Of a DNA stretch of 64,000 bases, positions 8,658 through 16,967 are shown piece by piece; the stretch's first letter is position 1; each line of letters starts with the position of its first letter. The position numbers were made by a program, and so were the translations under genes. The notes under the pieces are model-generated. The model saw nothing but the letters and a program-made list of their open reading frames with translations, searched no databases and was not told where the DNA came from. The stretch is taken from positions 1 through 64,000 of the forward strand of contig NZ_CP124615.1 in assembly GCF_029958905.1 (NCBI RefSeq), given 5' to 3'. This stretch comes from Vibrio sp. YMD68 (GTDB taxonomy: Bacteria; Pseudomonadota; Gammaproteobacteria; Enterobacterales; Vibrionaceae).

Positions 8658-9305
8658 TTAACCTACTTTATCTAGATAGGTTAAAGGTTGAGGTTCAAGG
8701 ATATACACTAAGCCTTTGGGCGCACGGCTTAGTACATCAACAGCATTAATACTCAACTTTCTAACCTTCACCTCAAGGTTACTTAGAAGATTAATAATCT
8801 GAATCAACGCTGCCTTACACATAGTACGATCAACGTCTTCAAGCACTAAAACGCTTTGCTCCAACGTTTCTTTACCGTCGTTATGAATCTTCTCCATTAT
8901 CCACTTCATCGCAATCGCTCCAGTGCCGGAGCATGGCTCATAGAAAGAAAGTTCTTGATTGTGATGGTTACTGGGCCATCCTACGAGTGCTGCGAGTAAA
9001 CGCCCCAGCTCTGGTGGAGTAGGAAAGAAGTTTTGTCCTTGTTTGTAGTAACCACACTCGGAGAAAAACATGCCGAGAACGTCAATACCAGGATAGTTTC
9101 TCATGGCCGCACTCAAGATATGTGATAATTCGATAGCCGTAGGTTCCAGTTCCTTTGGCATTTTTGATGATGGAGGGTACAGCCCGGTCTGCTGATATGC
9201 CCAGTGGTCGATAAATGTATAAACAAACTCGGCAACACCCATACGATATCTAGCCGCCTCTATTACCTGAACTGCCTTGCGGATTTCGCTATGCACTTGC
9301 GACAT
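8658..9305 (-). CDS. N6 DNA methyltransferase-like protein lacking the catalytic motif
   Basis: 215 residues. FFPTPPELGRLLAALVG followed by FYEPCSGTGAIAM is the target-independent start and SAM-binding motif I of type I/gamma N6-adenine methyltransferases; VLEDVDRTMCKAAL corresponds to the acidic motif II strand. Where (N/D)PP(Y/F) is expected, the protein reads YILEPQPLTYLDKVG and ends, so no catalytic motif IV is present. It may be an antirestriction or regulatory SAM-binding protein, or a truncated enzyme. The ribosome binding site GGGGAGA is good. Confidence 0.7.
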   Translation of the reverse strand: MSQVHSEIRKAVQVIEAARYRMGVAEFVYTFIDHWAYQQTGLYPPSSKMPKELEPTAIELSHILSAAMRNYPGIDVLGMFFSECGYYKQGQNFFPTPPELGRLLAALVGWPSNHHNQELSFYEPCSGTGAIAMKWIMEKIHNDGKETLEQSVLVLEDVDRTMCKAALIQIINLLSNLEVKVRKLSINAVDVLSRAPKGLVYILEPQPLTYLDKVG

Positions 9306-9367
9306 TCATTCTCCCCTCTGTTTAAATCAACTCACAGTATCATAATATAACCCCATAAACATAGCAA

Positions 9368-9596
9368 TTTAGACCATCATGCAACATAGGATACAGCTCC
9401 AATCCCCTCCACCACCGAGAAAACTGATAGTACACCTTTCCCCCTAACCACCTTGCTAGACCTCTCTTTTTTTCTCTCTTTTTCTCTATTTATCTCTCTC
9501 TTTCTAAATTCGGGGGCGAGCCCCGGCTCAACAAAGCCGAAGGAGGAGCTTTAGCGACGACCGAGGCTTATACCCCACTTTGCATGATGGTCTAAA
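9368..9596. repeat. 229-bp segment bounded by 17-bp inverted repeats; candidate Ter pair
   Basis: TTTAGACCATCATGCAA at 9368-9384 is repeated in exact inverted orientation at 9580-9596. Between them lie a pyrimidine-only-like tract (about 9450-9505) and GC-rich small hairpins (GGGGCGAGCCCC, CGGCT-AGCCG). No gene is seen here. The right copy is 48 bases before the tus-like start. The repeat resembles E. coli Ter by eye (TTTAG, then CA-CAT-C with one gap). Alternatives are a MITE-like element or an operator pair. Confidence 0.6.
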
Positions 9597-9644
9597 AGCG
9601 ACTAAAATGTAATCAATGATCCGTCAGAACAACGCAAGGTATAA

Positions 9645-10514
9645 ATGATGAGCCAGATAAAAACGCTCTTTGACGACGTGACATTTAATCTGTCTCGTCT
9701 GAACAAACTACTAACGAGCACTATGCCAAGCATGGCGATAGTGAGCCGGATACCTCCAGTACATAAAGGCAATGAGCATGAGGTAATAAAACTCATCATG
9801 CCCGAGCACCATTCCGGCATGGCCGCTATGAAGCTGGCGGGTGAAGGCTACGTGGATCTGCACATCAAACACCCCTACTCACAGAAATCTGCCAGACGTT
9901 ATGTTGGCGTGATCCACCTGCTGCCCTCTAATCCCAACAGCGCTGAGATTGTTCAGTTGGTACATAGCATCAACCAAAGCAAGGCCGACATCGAGGAGCT
10001 GGTGATCACCGAAAACAAAACCCGGCAAGCACGGTTCAAAGCAATCCATGACAATTGCCCCGGCGTCATGACAAAACATCTCTACAGGCAAATCCATTGC
10101 CTAGTCGATGCTGACGTAAAATCAGTGAAGTTTAGTTGGCAGCGAAAGGATGCTCTGCACCAACCAGACAAAGCAGATCTGCTTACCAAAATGAGTGAAG
10201 AGTTGGAACGAGCTAATTCGGAGAATGAACTACCTCTCACCCAGCTCATTAAGAAGGTCGCAAGCACTCCTGATGTAGCGCTGAGAATTCGTCGGGATGT
10301 GAAAGTGCAGCCCACGGCCAACGTTGTAAAAAACACTGGACTGAAAACCATGACAGCTCCGTTACCTATCATCATCGTGCAAGATGAACCGTTCAATACT
10401 AGGCAGATATCTTCTTTCGTGGCCGCAGTGGAAAGAAAACAGCGTTCGGACAAACAAAGCTCCACAATTTTAGGAACATTTTCTGGCCTACAAATTGAGA
10501 AAAAGAATAGCTAA
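9645..10514 (+). CDS. tus: Tus-family replication terminus-binding protein
   Basis: 289 residues, close to the length of E. coli Tus. Similarity is visible over most of the length: RFKAIHDNCPGVMTKHLYR compares with Tus RFEWVHRHLPGLITLNAYR, VKFSWQRKD with LRFGWANKH, and RIRRDVKVQPTANVV with KIKRPVKVQPIARVW (Tus recalled from memory). Tus binds Ter sites and stops the replicative helicase from one side. A plasmid copy would set a fork trap for plasmid replication. E. coli tus is repressed by a Ter site in its promoter, and here an inverted repeat copy lies 48 bases upstream. Confidence 0.85.
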   Translation: MMSQIKTLFDDVTFNLSRLNKLLTSTMPSMAIVSRIPPVHKGNEHEVIKLIMPEHHSGMAAMKLAGEGYVDLHIKHPYSQKSARRYVGVIHLLPSNPNSAEIVQLVHSINQSKADIEELVITENKTRQARFKAIHDNCPGVMTKHLYRQIHCLVDADVKSVKFSWQRKDALHQPDKADLLTKMSEELERANSENELPLTQLIKKVASTPDVALRIRRDVKVQPTANVVKNTGLKTMTAPLPIIIVQDEPFNTRQISSFVAAVERKQRSDKQSSTILGTFSGLQIEKKNS

Positions 10515-10542
10515 TTCTATGCCGTAGAAACTGGATGTATTT

Positions 10543-10555
10543 GCCCAAATTGGGC
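10543..10555. promoter_or_regulatory. GCCC-N5-GGGC dyad (putative activator site)
   Basis: TTGCCCAAATTGGGCTTGTG carries GCCC-AAATT-GGGC. It ends 82 bases before the lipoprotein start at 10637 and has the TT before and GT after that recur at other copies. Confidence 0.6.
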
Positions 10556-10636
10556 TTGTGCAGAGTCATAATCTATGCACAAGCCCGATTAGACTGGAAA
10601 CCTCAAATAGGTCTAATGAAAGAGGGCAATACATTA

Positions 10637-12274
10637 ATGAAACGTTCAGCATTGGCAATTGCTTTGATTGCAGCATTAAGCGGATGTGGTTCCGGTGGGG
10701 AAGATGGAGGAAGTAGTTCCAATACAAACACCAACTCAGGAGCAAAATCTGGCTCTATTAAAATTGATAACATCTCGATAAAAGAAGGAAATTCAGGTAA
10801 CAGTGATGCAAAAGTGCGTGTTACTCGTAGCGGTGGTAAAGATGGTGTAATTAAAGGTAAATTCCGAACTACCCCTGGAACTGCATTATCAGATCAAGAT
10901 TACCTGGAAACAGTTGGAGAATTTGAGCTTCAAGATGGCGTTGCTCGGATTGATTTGGTCATCCCTATCATTGGTGATGTAAAGGATGAAGATGATGAAA
11001 CTTTCTCCGTTCAGATTTTCGATGTTTCTGGTGCCTCCAGCATAGAGAGAGATACTGCTACCGTAACAATCACCAATGATGACTCCTCTCCAGAAATATC
11101 ATTTACCTCAGAAATCAGAACCACATCAGAAGGAAGTGGTCGCGTTAAAATTCCGCTACAACTAAACACTTCATCAGGAAAAGATGTAAGCGTTAGTTAC
11201 GAACTCAGTGGATTAGCTATTAACGGCCAAGATTATAGTGTCATCAGTGACAGCACTATTGTTTTCCCTGCTGGAACTACTGAGCAGTTTCTTGAGTTAG
11301 ATATCGTTCAAGATGACGTTCCCGAAGGCGGTGAAACAATAAAAATTAAACTTACCGAGGCTAACAATTCCACACTCAGCAAACAGTTTGAGACCAGTGT
11401 TATTATCCTTGGAGACTTAGTGTTAAACGATACTGGCGTCACCAGATATGTAAATGGGAATGACTTCGATGCCCAAGGCGCACCTAATGATCTTCCGGGG
11501 CAAGATGCTGAATTTGGCGCTGATACTGACTCACCAAACTACTTAGATGGTTATGCAGGTTTCTCTTTTACAAAATTAGACGTTTCCGGAAACCACCTTC
11601 CTCATACAGCGACGGCATGGTCATGTGTCTTGGATAACCGAACAGGGATCGTCTGGGAAAACAAAGGTGATGCAATTACTGATATTCCATCTTCACTTTC
11701 GGAAGCAGAATTCAAAGCCCTAGTAAATGATGCTTGGAGTGCCAGCAGAAACCCAAGCTCAAAGGATTATGTTCCTTACCCTTATTATCACTGGCATCAA
11801 AACTGGCAAGCTAAAAACTACCTATACACTTGGTACAGCAAAGATAGAACTAATGACGGTGGCAGTGCTGGTGGCGCTTCACTAGAATTCCAAAACCGTA
11901 ATGCTCCTGTTCACAATAAGGCACAATGCGCGTTCCCTACGACAGATAACGCTGGCTATGTAAAAGTCACATCATGTAGTACCGATGACTACATTCGTGC
12001 GGCCAACGAGCTAGCCGTTTGTGGCTATAAAGATTGGCGATTACCTTCCATTGAAGAGCTACGTTCTATTGCCAATTATGAAAACAGTCAAACACTGCTC
12101 GATACCGACTATTTCTATAACTACGAAGGTGGCGCACCGATTTGGTCTGGAACCCCGAGTTCAAATGGTGAAGGTACAGCATGGTGCATGGACTCAAGCA
12201 ATGGACAAGCTAAGTTGTGTCATAAACAAAGCAACTCGGCGAGCATTCGTTTAGCAAGAGGAGGGAAACAGTGA
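10637..12274 (+). CDS. Exported lipoprotein with two Calx-beta-like domains and a DUF1566 (Lcl C-terminal) domain
   Basis: The start at ATG 10637 gives a lipoprotein signal ending in ALSGC; a longer frame to 10535 would bury it. After a Gly/Ser/Asn-rich linker come two beta-sandwich repeats (SIKIDNISIKEGNSG, later PEISFTSEIRTTSEGSG) with acidic calcium-type turns (VKDEDDETF, PEGGETI). The C-terminal part with DNRTGIVWE, GYKDWRLPSIEELRSI and SASIRLAR is DUF1566, as in Legionella collagen-like adhesin. A surface adhesion role, for example in mating or attachment, is inferred. About 545 residues; stop overlaps the next gene. Confidence 0.75.
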   Translation: MKRSALAIALIAALSGCGSGGEDGGSSSNTNTNSGAKSGSIKIDNISIKEGNSGNSDAKVRVTRSGGKDGVIKGKFRTTPGTALSDQDYLETVGEFELQDGVARIDLVIPIIGDVKDEDDETFSVQIFDVSGASSIERDTATVTITNDDSSPEISFTSEIRTTSEGSGRVKIPLQLNTSSGKDVSVSYELSGLAINGQDYSVISDSTIVFPAGTTEQFLELDIVQDDVPEGGETIKIKLTEANNSTLSKQFETSVIILGDLVLNDTGVTRYVNGNDFDAQGAPNDLPGQDAEFGADTDSPNYLDGYAGFSFTKLDVSGNHLPHTATAWSCVLDNRTGIVWENKGDAITDIPSSLSEAEFKALVNDAWSASRNPSSKDYVPYPYYHWHQNWQAKNYLYTWYSKDRTNDGGSAGGASLEFQNRNAPVHNKAQCAFPTTDNAGYVKVTSCSTDDYIRAANELAVCGYKDWRLPSIEELRSIANYENSQTLLDTDYFYNYEGGAPIWSGTPSSNGEGTAWCMDSSNGQAKLCHKQSNSASIRLARGGKQ

Positions 12275-12825
12275 TGAAGTCCAAACTAACCGTTGCGGCA
12301 AGCATTCTTTGTCTTGTAGGGATATCAACTCAAACTTACGCACAGACTTGTAAGCCAGATATTATCGCTCCCACCACCAATATAGAGCAATTTACAGTAC
12401 ATAAAGACGGCACAGTTACTGACGCCGCAACAGGCTTGATGTGGACTACTTGCACTATGGGGCAAAGATATAGTGCCGATAACTGCATTGGAACTCTAAA
12501 ATCATTTCCTACTTGGTCTGATGCGTTACTAGCTGTGGACGACGCTAACAGCAGCAATTTACTAGGGTACTCTGACTGGAGACTACCCAACATTAAAGAG
12601 CTTGGTTCCATTGTCGAAAGGTCATGCTCAGCTCCTGCGATCAGATTGGAGGTATTCAAAAGCACCCCAAAAGTACTTTATTGGTCAAACACTCCTGACA
12701 GCAAGGTTAACCCTCAGTTGAAAGCGCGAGTTATTGATTTCAATGAAGGAACTGAGTTCGCATCGTTAGCACAATCTAATATATATCTGCGGCTAGTTCG
12801 TGACCTTAAAGAAACGTCCAACTAA
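12274..12825 (+). CDS. Exported DUF1566-domain protein
   Basis: The signal peptide ends TYAQT. The mature protein is one DUF1566 domain: DAATGLMWTTCTMGQRY, GYSDWRLPNIKELGSIVE and IYLRLVRD match the C-terminal domain of the preceding lipoprotein. It starts at ATG 12274 (or GTG 12271), overlapping the preceding TGA with GGAGGG upstream, so both are made from one mRNA. They probably act together on the cell surface or in the periplasm. Confidence 0.75.
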   Translation: MKSKLTVAASILCLVGISTQTYAQTCKPDIIAPTTNIEQFTVHKDGTVTDAATGLMWTTCTMGQRYSADNCIGTLKSFPTWSDALLAVDDANSSNLLGYSDWRLPNIKELGSIVERSCSAPAIRLEVFKSTPKVLYWSNTPDSKVNPQLKARVIDFNEGTEFASLAQSNIYLRLVRDLKETSN

Positions 12826-12881
12826 TTCCATCGTAAGCCCCGGATTTTATTCTGGGGCGTTCCCATAGTGAAGTACACGCG

Positions 12882-14396
12882 ATGAACAAAACATTACCAC
12901 CTGATACCCCAGAGCAAGCCCGAATCACCAACTATCAAGGAAACCAACTGATAGTTAGGGCCTATGCTGGCACGGGAAAGACAACAACCCTCATCAAATA
13001 TGCTCTTGCTAACCCTCGGCTAAGAATGCTGTATATCGCGTACAACCGAGCGATAAGAGATGAAGCAGCGGAAAAGTTTCCCCGAAATGTTACGTGCAAA
13101 ACCTCTCATCAACTAGCATTCGCATCTGTTGGACGTATGTTTGCGCACAAATTAGTGGGAAACATTCGCCTAACCGATATAGCACAAGCGTTAAACACTA
13201 AAAACTGGACTCTTGCAAGAGACTGCCTGGATACGCTAAATGCATTTATGTGCAGCGCAGATGACCAGATTCTATATGACCATTTCGAAAGAGCTGATAC
13301 TGGATTACTACTAACAACAAAGCAAGAGAGATACGTAATAGAAGTCGTTCAAAGTGCAGAAGATATTTGGAAGAGAATGTGTGAGCCTCAAGATCCTTTC
13401 CCTATGGTTCATGATGGATACTTAAAGCTGTACCAATTATCTCACCCCAATCTATCATTGAGATACCAGGTAATCCTCTTTGATGAAGCACAGGACGCAA
13501 ACCCAGTAACTAGTGACATTGTAATTAGGCAGCGCTCAAGGACTATTCTTGTTGGAGACGTCCACCAGCAAATCTATCGTTTCAGAGGTGCAAATGATGC
13601 GATGAATAACCCCCGCTTCTCGAACGCAGATCAACTCTACCTCACACATAGTTTCCGATTTGGACCTAATGTAGCGATGGTTGCCAATGCCCTTCTCGAA
13701 CTTAAAGGAGAGACCAAGCCGGTAATTGGGCGCGGAGCTAAAGATCAGGTTCTTATGATGCTACCTCAAAATATCGGGCATCATGCTGTGTTACACCGCA
13801 CGGTAATGGGAGTTATTCAAACTGCTTTGGGCTACACAGGCGCGGGACATAAAGTTTTTTGGGCTGGTGGTATAGATTCTTACCAAATCGACTATCTGGA
13901 AGATATCTTTTGGTTCTCACGAGAAGAAAGAGAACGTGTCAGAAACAAGCAGATACTTAATGATTATGAGGACTATCAAGAGTTCACCGAGATAGCTCGT
14001 GCGACTCAAGACAACGAGATGTTTAGAGCGATGGCAATTATCGAAGCCTACGAAGATCTTCCTGAACATCTTGCGATATTACGCCTTAACACCGTAAAAG
14101 ACGAATTGGTTGCAAATGTCACGGTGTCTACCAGTCATAGAGCAAAGGGACTGGAGTGGGATTATGTCCAACTATTTGATGACTTCCCTGACGTTTTGGA
14201 CCCCGAGCTAGAACCAGAGGCACGGGATGATGAGATCAACCTACTTTACGTTGCAAGCACGAGAGCCATGCGAGCACTTGCGCTTAACGCTTCAGTGGAA
14301 ATGGTGATCAGGTACATCACCCATAAGCGTCAACTTGAAAAGATTCAGCAGGAAGAAGCAACTAACAATCAGTCAGAACACATAAAAACAGCCTAA
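12882..14396 (+). CDS. UvrD/Rep-like superfamily 1 DNA helicase
   Basis: 504 residues. Motif I VRAYAGTGKTTTLIK, motif Ia YIAYNRAIRDEA, motif II ILFDEAQDANP, motif III VGDVHQQIYRFRGA, motif V TVSTSHRAKGLEWDYV and motif VI LLYVASTRAMRAL are all present and in order. It is short compared with UvrD (about 720), lacking most 2B-like insertions. The role is likely in plasmid DNA repair or replication. A GCCCC-GGGGC hairpin at 12838-12860 precedes it. Confidence 0.85.
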   Translation: MNKTLPPDTPEQARITNYQGNQLIVRAYAGTGKTTTLIKYALANPRLRMLYIAYNRAIRDEAAEKFPRNVTCKTSHQLAFASVGRMFAHKLVGNIRLTDIAQALNTKNWTLARDCLDTLNAFMCSADDQILYDHFERADTGLLLTTKQERYVIEVVQSAEDIWKRMCEPQDPFPMVHDGYLKLYQLSHPNLSLRYQVILFDEAQDANPVTSDIVIRQRSRTILVGDVHQQIYRFRGANDAMNNPRFSNADQLYLTHSFRFGPNVAMVANALLELKGETKPVIGRGAKDQVLMMLPQNIGHHAVLHRTVMGVIQTALGYTGAGHKVFWAGGIDSYQIDYLEDIFWFSREERERVRNKQILNDYEDYQEFTEIARATQDNEMFRAMAIIEAYEDLPEHLAILRLNTVKDELVANVTVSTSHRAKGLEWDYVQLFDDFPDVLDPELEPEARDDEINLLYVASTRAMRALALNASVEMVIRYITHKRQLEKIQQEEATNNQSEHIKTA

Positions 14397-14417
14397 TCGA
14401 CCAAAAATACAACAATA

Positions 14418-14450
14418 AAACCTCCCCTAATTGCCCTAAATGGGAGGTTT
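14418..14450. promoter_or_regulatory. Hairpin with embedded GCCC-N5-GGGA dyad upstream of traF
   Basis: AAACCTCCC and GGGAGGTTT form a perfect 9-bp stem around a 15-base loop. The centre TTGCCCTAAATGGGAGGTTT is a one-mismatch version of the GCCC-N5-GGGC dyad, ending 71 bases before the traF start. It can be read as a terminator for the helicase gene (no T tract beyond TTT) or as the activator site of the traFHG operon, or both. Confidence 0.45.
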
Positions 14451-14515
14451 CAGATGCATTCCTTAATCCTCCCCCCCGTTACCATATGCCTGAATGGGAA
14501 AATATGTGTGGTGAC

Positions 14516-15520
14516 ATGAACAACAAGACTTTAAAGAAAGCTACTTTAGCGCTGGCATTGATAGCCTCAATGCCAAATATCTCCGTAGCAGAAGACAGTA
14601 GGCCCGGCTTTTACGATAGAAAGGCGGAAGGATGGTTTTTCTATGAAGTCGAGCCAGAAGAAAAAGAAGTACCTAAACCTAAGCCAGTAGCAGTACAACC
14701 TCCCCCACCTTCTCCTGAGCGAGAACAGATGGCCCAGAGTGAAGGACCTGAATATTTTTCTGCTGCGTGGTTTAGAGAGAACTTACCTAAATACAAAGAT
14801 GCTTGGTGGGATAACCCAACCATTGAGAACGCTAAAGCTTTTGCTTACATGCAGCGGTTCGCAATGGATCGTTCAGAACAAGCGCAAGATGCATATGAAC
14901 TGGCTATTTTAGGTGATCCTTATCTTGATGAAGTGTCCAGAAGACCTTATGCCACATTCGCATCTCAGCAAGTAGATAGTAAGGCTGGGAAGGAAAGGCA
15001 GACATTACTTGGGACTGTAGCAAGTCGTGTGGGTCTATTTTTCTTCTACCAGCCAAACTGCGAAATGTGCGAAATACAGGCTCCAATAGTCAAAATGCTT
15101 GAGCAAGGATATGGATTTACTGTCGTGGCAGTATCTTCTGACGGCACCCCTTTCCCAGGAAACATTTTCCCCGAGTTCAAAGTAGATAACGGCCATGCCG
15201 AACAGCTAGGTGTCGTCACCTACCCAGCTTTATTCTTAGCTTCACCAGATGGGAGTTTTGCTCCTGTTGGGCAAGGGGTAATGTCACTTCCAGATACAGC
15301 CAATCGAATTCTAGTTACTGCTCGCCGAGCAGGTTGGATCAGTGATGACGAATTCAACAAAACAAGAGCACTGGTTAATACCGACAACAACATTGCGGAA
15401 ATTCTTACCGATAAAACAGGTGAGGCTTCCTTAGAAGAAATCATGACGGATGATAAAGGGAACTATATCCCGCCGGAACAATTGATGGACTTCATCCGCG
15501 AAAAAATTAAGGAGAAATAA
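14516..15520 (+). CDS. traF: Conjugative transfer protein TraF (thioredoxin-like pilus assembly factor)
   Basis: I start it at ATG 14516 (GGTG upstream), which gives a signal peptide ending SVAED; ATG 14486 is an alternative. RPGFYDRKAEGWFFYEVEP is the conserved N-terminal TraF motif, then a Pro-rich linker. The C-terminal half is a thioredoxin fold with FFFYQPNCEMCEIQAP, so a CxxC redox site is retained (F plasmid TraF has lost it). It acts in the periplasm in assembly of the F-type pilus channel. Two bases separate it from traH. Confidence 0.9.
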   Translation: MNNKTLKKATLALALIASMPNISVAEDSRPGFYDRKAEGWFFYEVEPEEKEVPKPKPVAVQPPPPSPEREQMAQSEGPEYFSAAWFRENLPKYKDAWWDNPTIENAKAFAYMQRFAMDRSEQAQDAYELAILGDPYLDEVSRRPYATFASQQVDSKAGKERQTLLGTVASRVGLFFFYQPNCEMCEIQAPIVKMLEQGYGFTVVAVSSDGTPFPGNIFPEFKVDNGHAEQLGVVTYPALFLASPDGSFAPVGQGVMSLPDTANRILVTARRAGWISDDEFNKTRALVNTDNNIAEILTDKTGEASLEEIMTDDKGNYIPPEQLMDFIREKIKEK

Positions 15521-15521
15521 G

Positions 15522-16961
15522 ATGTTCAGAAAGAACAAGCTGCGGAAGAAAGCTCTCGCTATTTGCGTAGCATCCGTTCTGTGGACAGTACCGAGTATAT
15601 CTACAGCTAACGGCTTAAAGTCTGAAATGGACGCCCTTTTCAATGAAATGAGCAATGTCACTCAACCAGGCGTATTTGAAACACAGCGTCGAGGGGTTCT
15701 GGCTGGTGGTCGATACACCACGAAAACACGCATATTTAATGAAAACCTAGTGTCATTCACACCTCCATCATGGAAAGCTGGTTGTGGTGGTGTTGACCTA
15801 TTTGGGGGCTCATTGAGCTTTGTTAACGCAGAACAAATCGTCACTTTGCTGCGTTCGGTAGCTGCAAATGCAAAGGGATACGCATTCCAATTAGCATTGG
15901 ATAACGTCTTTCCTGATGGTGCAAAATGGATAGAAAACTTCCAAAAGAAAATACAACAATTAAACCAATATTTGGGTAATTCTTGTCAACTTGCACAAGG
16001 TATCGTAAATGACGCTACCTCTTCATTCGATGTTAAACACAAAACTGACGCTTCCATTACAGCTACCACAACGGGTCTGTTTGACGATGTATTCTCATCT
16101 AAGCAAGAGCAAGGCGGTTCTACACCACTCGAACAATTGAAATCAAACAACCCAGATGAGTACAAGAAAATGATTGGTAATATCATCTGGAAGCAATTGA
16201 AGAAAAATAATGCAAACGCATGGTTCACATACGGAGACAACACATTACTAGAAGCCATAATGTCTGTGACGGGAACAGTAATAATCGGTGATATTGTTAA
16301 TGATTCACACGCAAGTATTACGGAAAAAACGACACCAATCACCACTTTACCTGGCAATAAAATCCAAATTTCAGATCTAATCACTGGTAGTAACGTTGAA
16401 ATATACTCATGTGGTTCAGATACTGAAAATTGCCTAAGCGCTGGGGCAACTGGTGGCGGTGTTAAAACCGTCAACATCACAGGCATAAAGAGCCAAATTG
16501 AAGATATGCTTATTGGTTCAAGTACATCTACAGGTATTATTTTCAAGTTTGCTAGTAATGCTGGAACACTATCAACTAGCGAGCAAAACTTTTTAGCTAG
16601 CTTACCTGTTGGTATAGGTGCAATCATCCGAAATCTTTCTGTTCTATCTAAAGACTCTGCAATGTTATTTGCCTCAGAGTCGTCTGGAGCGATTTCTCTA
16701 GCAATGATGTATTCATTTACTAATGAGCTTTTCAGAGCTGCATTTATTGCTATATCAAACAGTGATAGTCCTTATAAACAGCAAGCGTTGGAAGTATTAC
16801 GTGAATCTCAAGCCAACATGAGAGCCGAATACTCAATTCTTACAGCTCAATATGGAGATCTCTCTTCTCAAATCGAAAAGTACAACAACCTCCTAAATAA
16901 CGTTCGAAAGCAAAAATATATGTTATCGACGCTAACTAAAGCACCAAGAACAAAGGAGTAA
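15522..16961 (+). CDS. traH: Conjugative transfer protein TraH
   Basis: 479 residues with a signal peptide ending STANG. GVFETQRRGVLAGGRYTTKT, VSFTPPSWKAGCGGVDLFGGSLSF and SFVNAEQIVTLLRSVAANAKGY are the TraH hallmarks. It has a C-terminal coiled coil (SSQIEKYNNLLNNVRKQ). TraH is an outer-membrane-associated periplasmic protein needed for F-pilus assembly. Position between traF and traG is the conserved order. Confidence 0.93.
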   Translation: MFRKNKLRKKALAICVASVLWTVPSISTANGLKSEMDALFNEMSNVTQPGVFETQRRGVLAGGRYTTKTRIFNENLVSFTPPSWKAGCGGVDLFGGSLSFVNAEQIVTLLRSVAANAKGYAFQLALDNVFPDGAKWIENFQKKIQQLNQYLGNSCQLAQGIVNDATSSFDVKHKTDASITATTTGLFDDVFSSKQEQGGSTPLEQLKSNNPDEYKKMIGNIIWKQLKKNNANAWFTYGDNTLLEAIMSVTGTVIIGDIVNDSHASITEKTTPITTLPGNKIQISDLITGSNVEIYSCGSDTENCLSAGATGGGVKTVNITGIKSQIEDMLIGSSTSTGIIFKFASNAGTLSTSEQNFLASLPVGIGAIIRNLSVLSKDSAMLFASESSGAISLAMMYSFTNELFRAAFIAISNSDSPYKQQALEVLRESQANMRAEYSILTAQYGDLSSQIEKYNNLLNNVRKQKYMLSTLTKAPRTKE

Positions 16962-16967
16962 AACTTC

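Noticed and set aside
9450..9510. Pyrimidine-rich tract as a small RNA gene or triplex element
   Set aside because: It is a simple CT-rich stretch without promoter or terminator; no specific function can be argued beyond its place between the candidate Ter sites.
9368..9596. MITE or insertion element bounded by 17-bp inverted repeats
   Set aside because: No target-site duplication was seen outside the repeats, and the neighbouring tus-like gene gives a better explanation as Ter sites. Not fully excluded.
12838..12860. GCCCC/GGGGC hairpin read as another activator dyad before the helicase gene
   Set aside because: The spacer is 12 bases rather than five or six and the flanking TT and GT are missing; a plain hairpin fits better.
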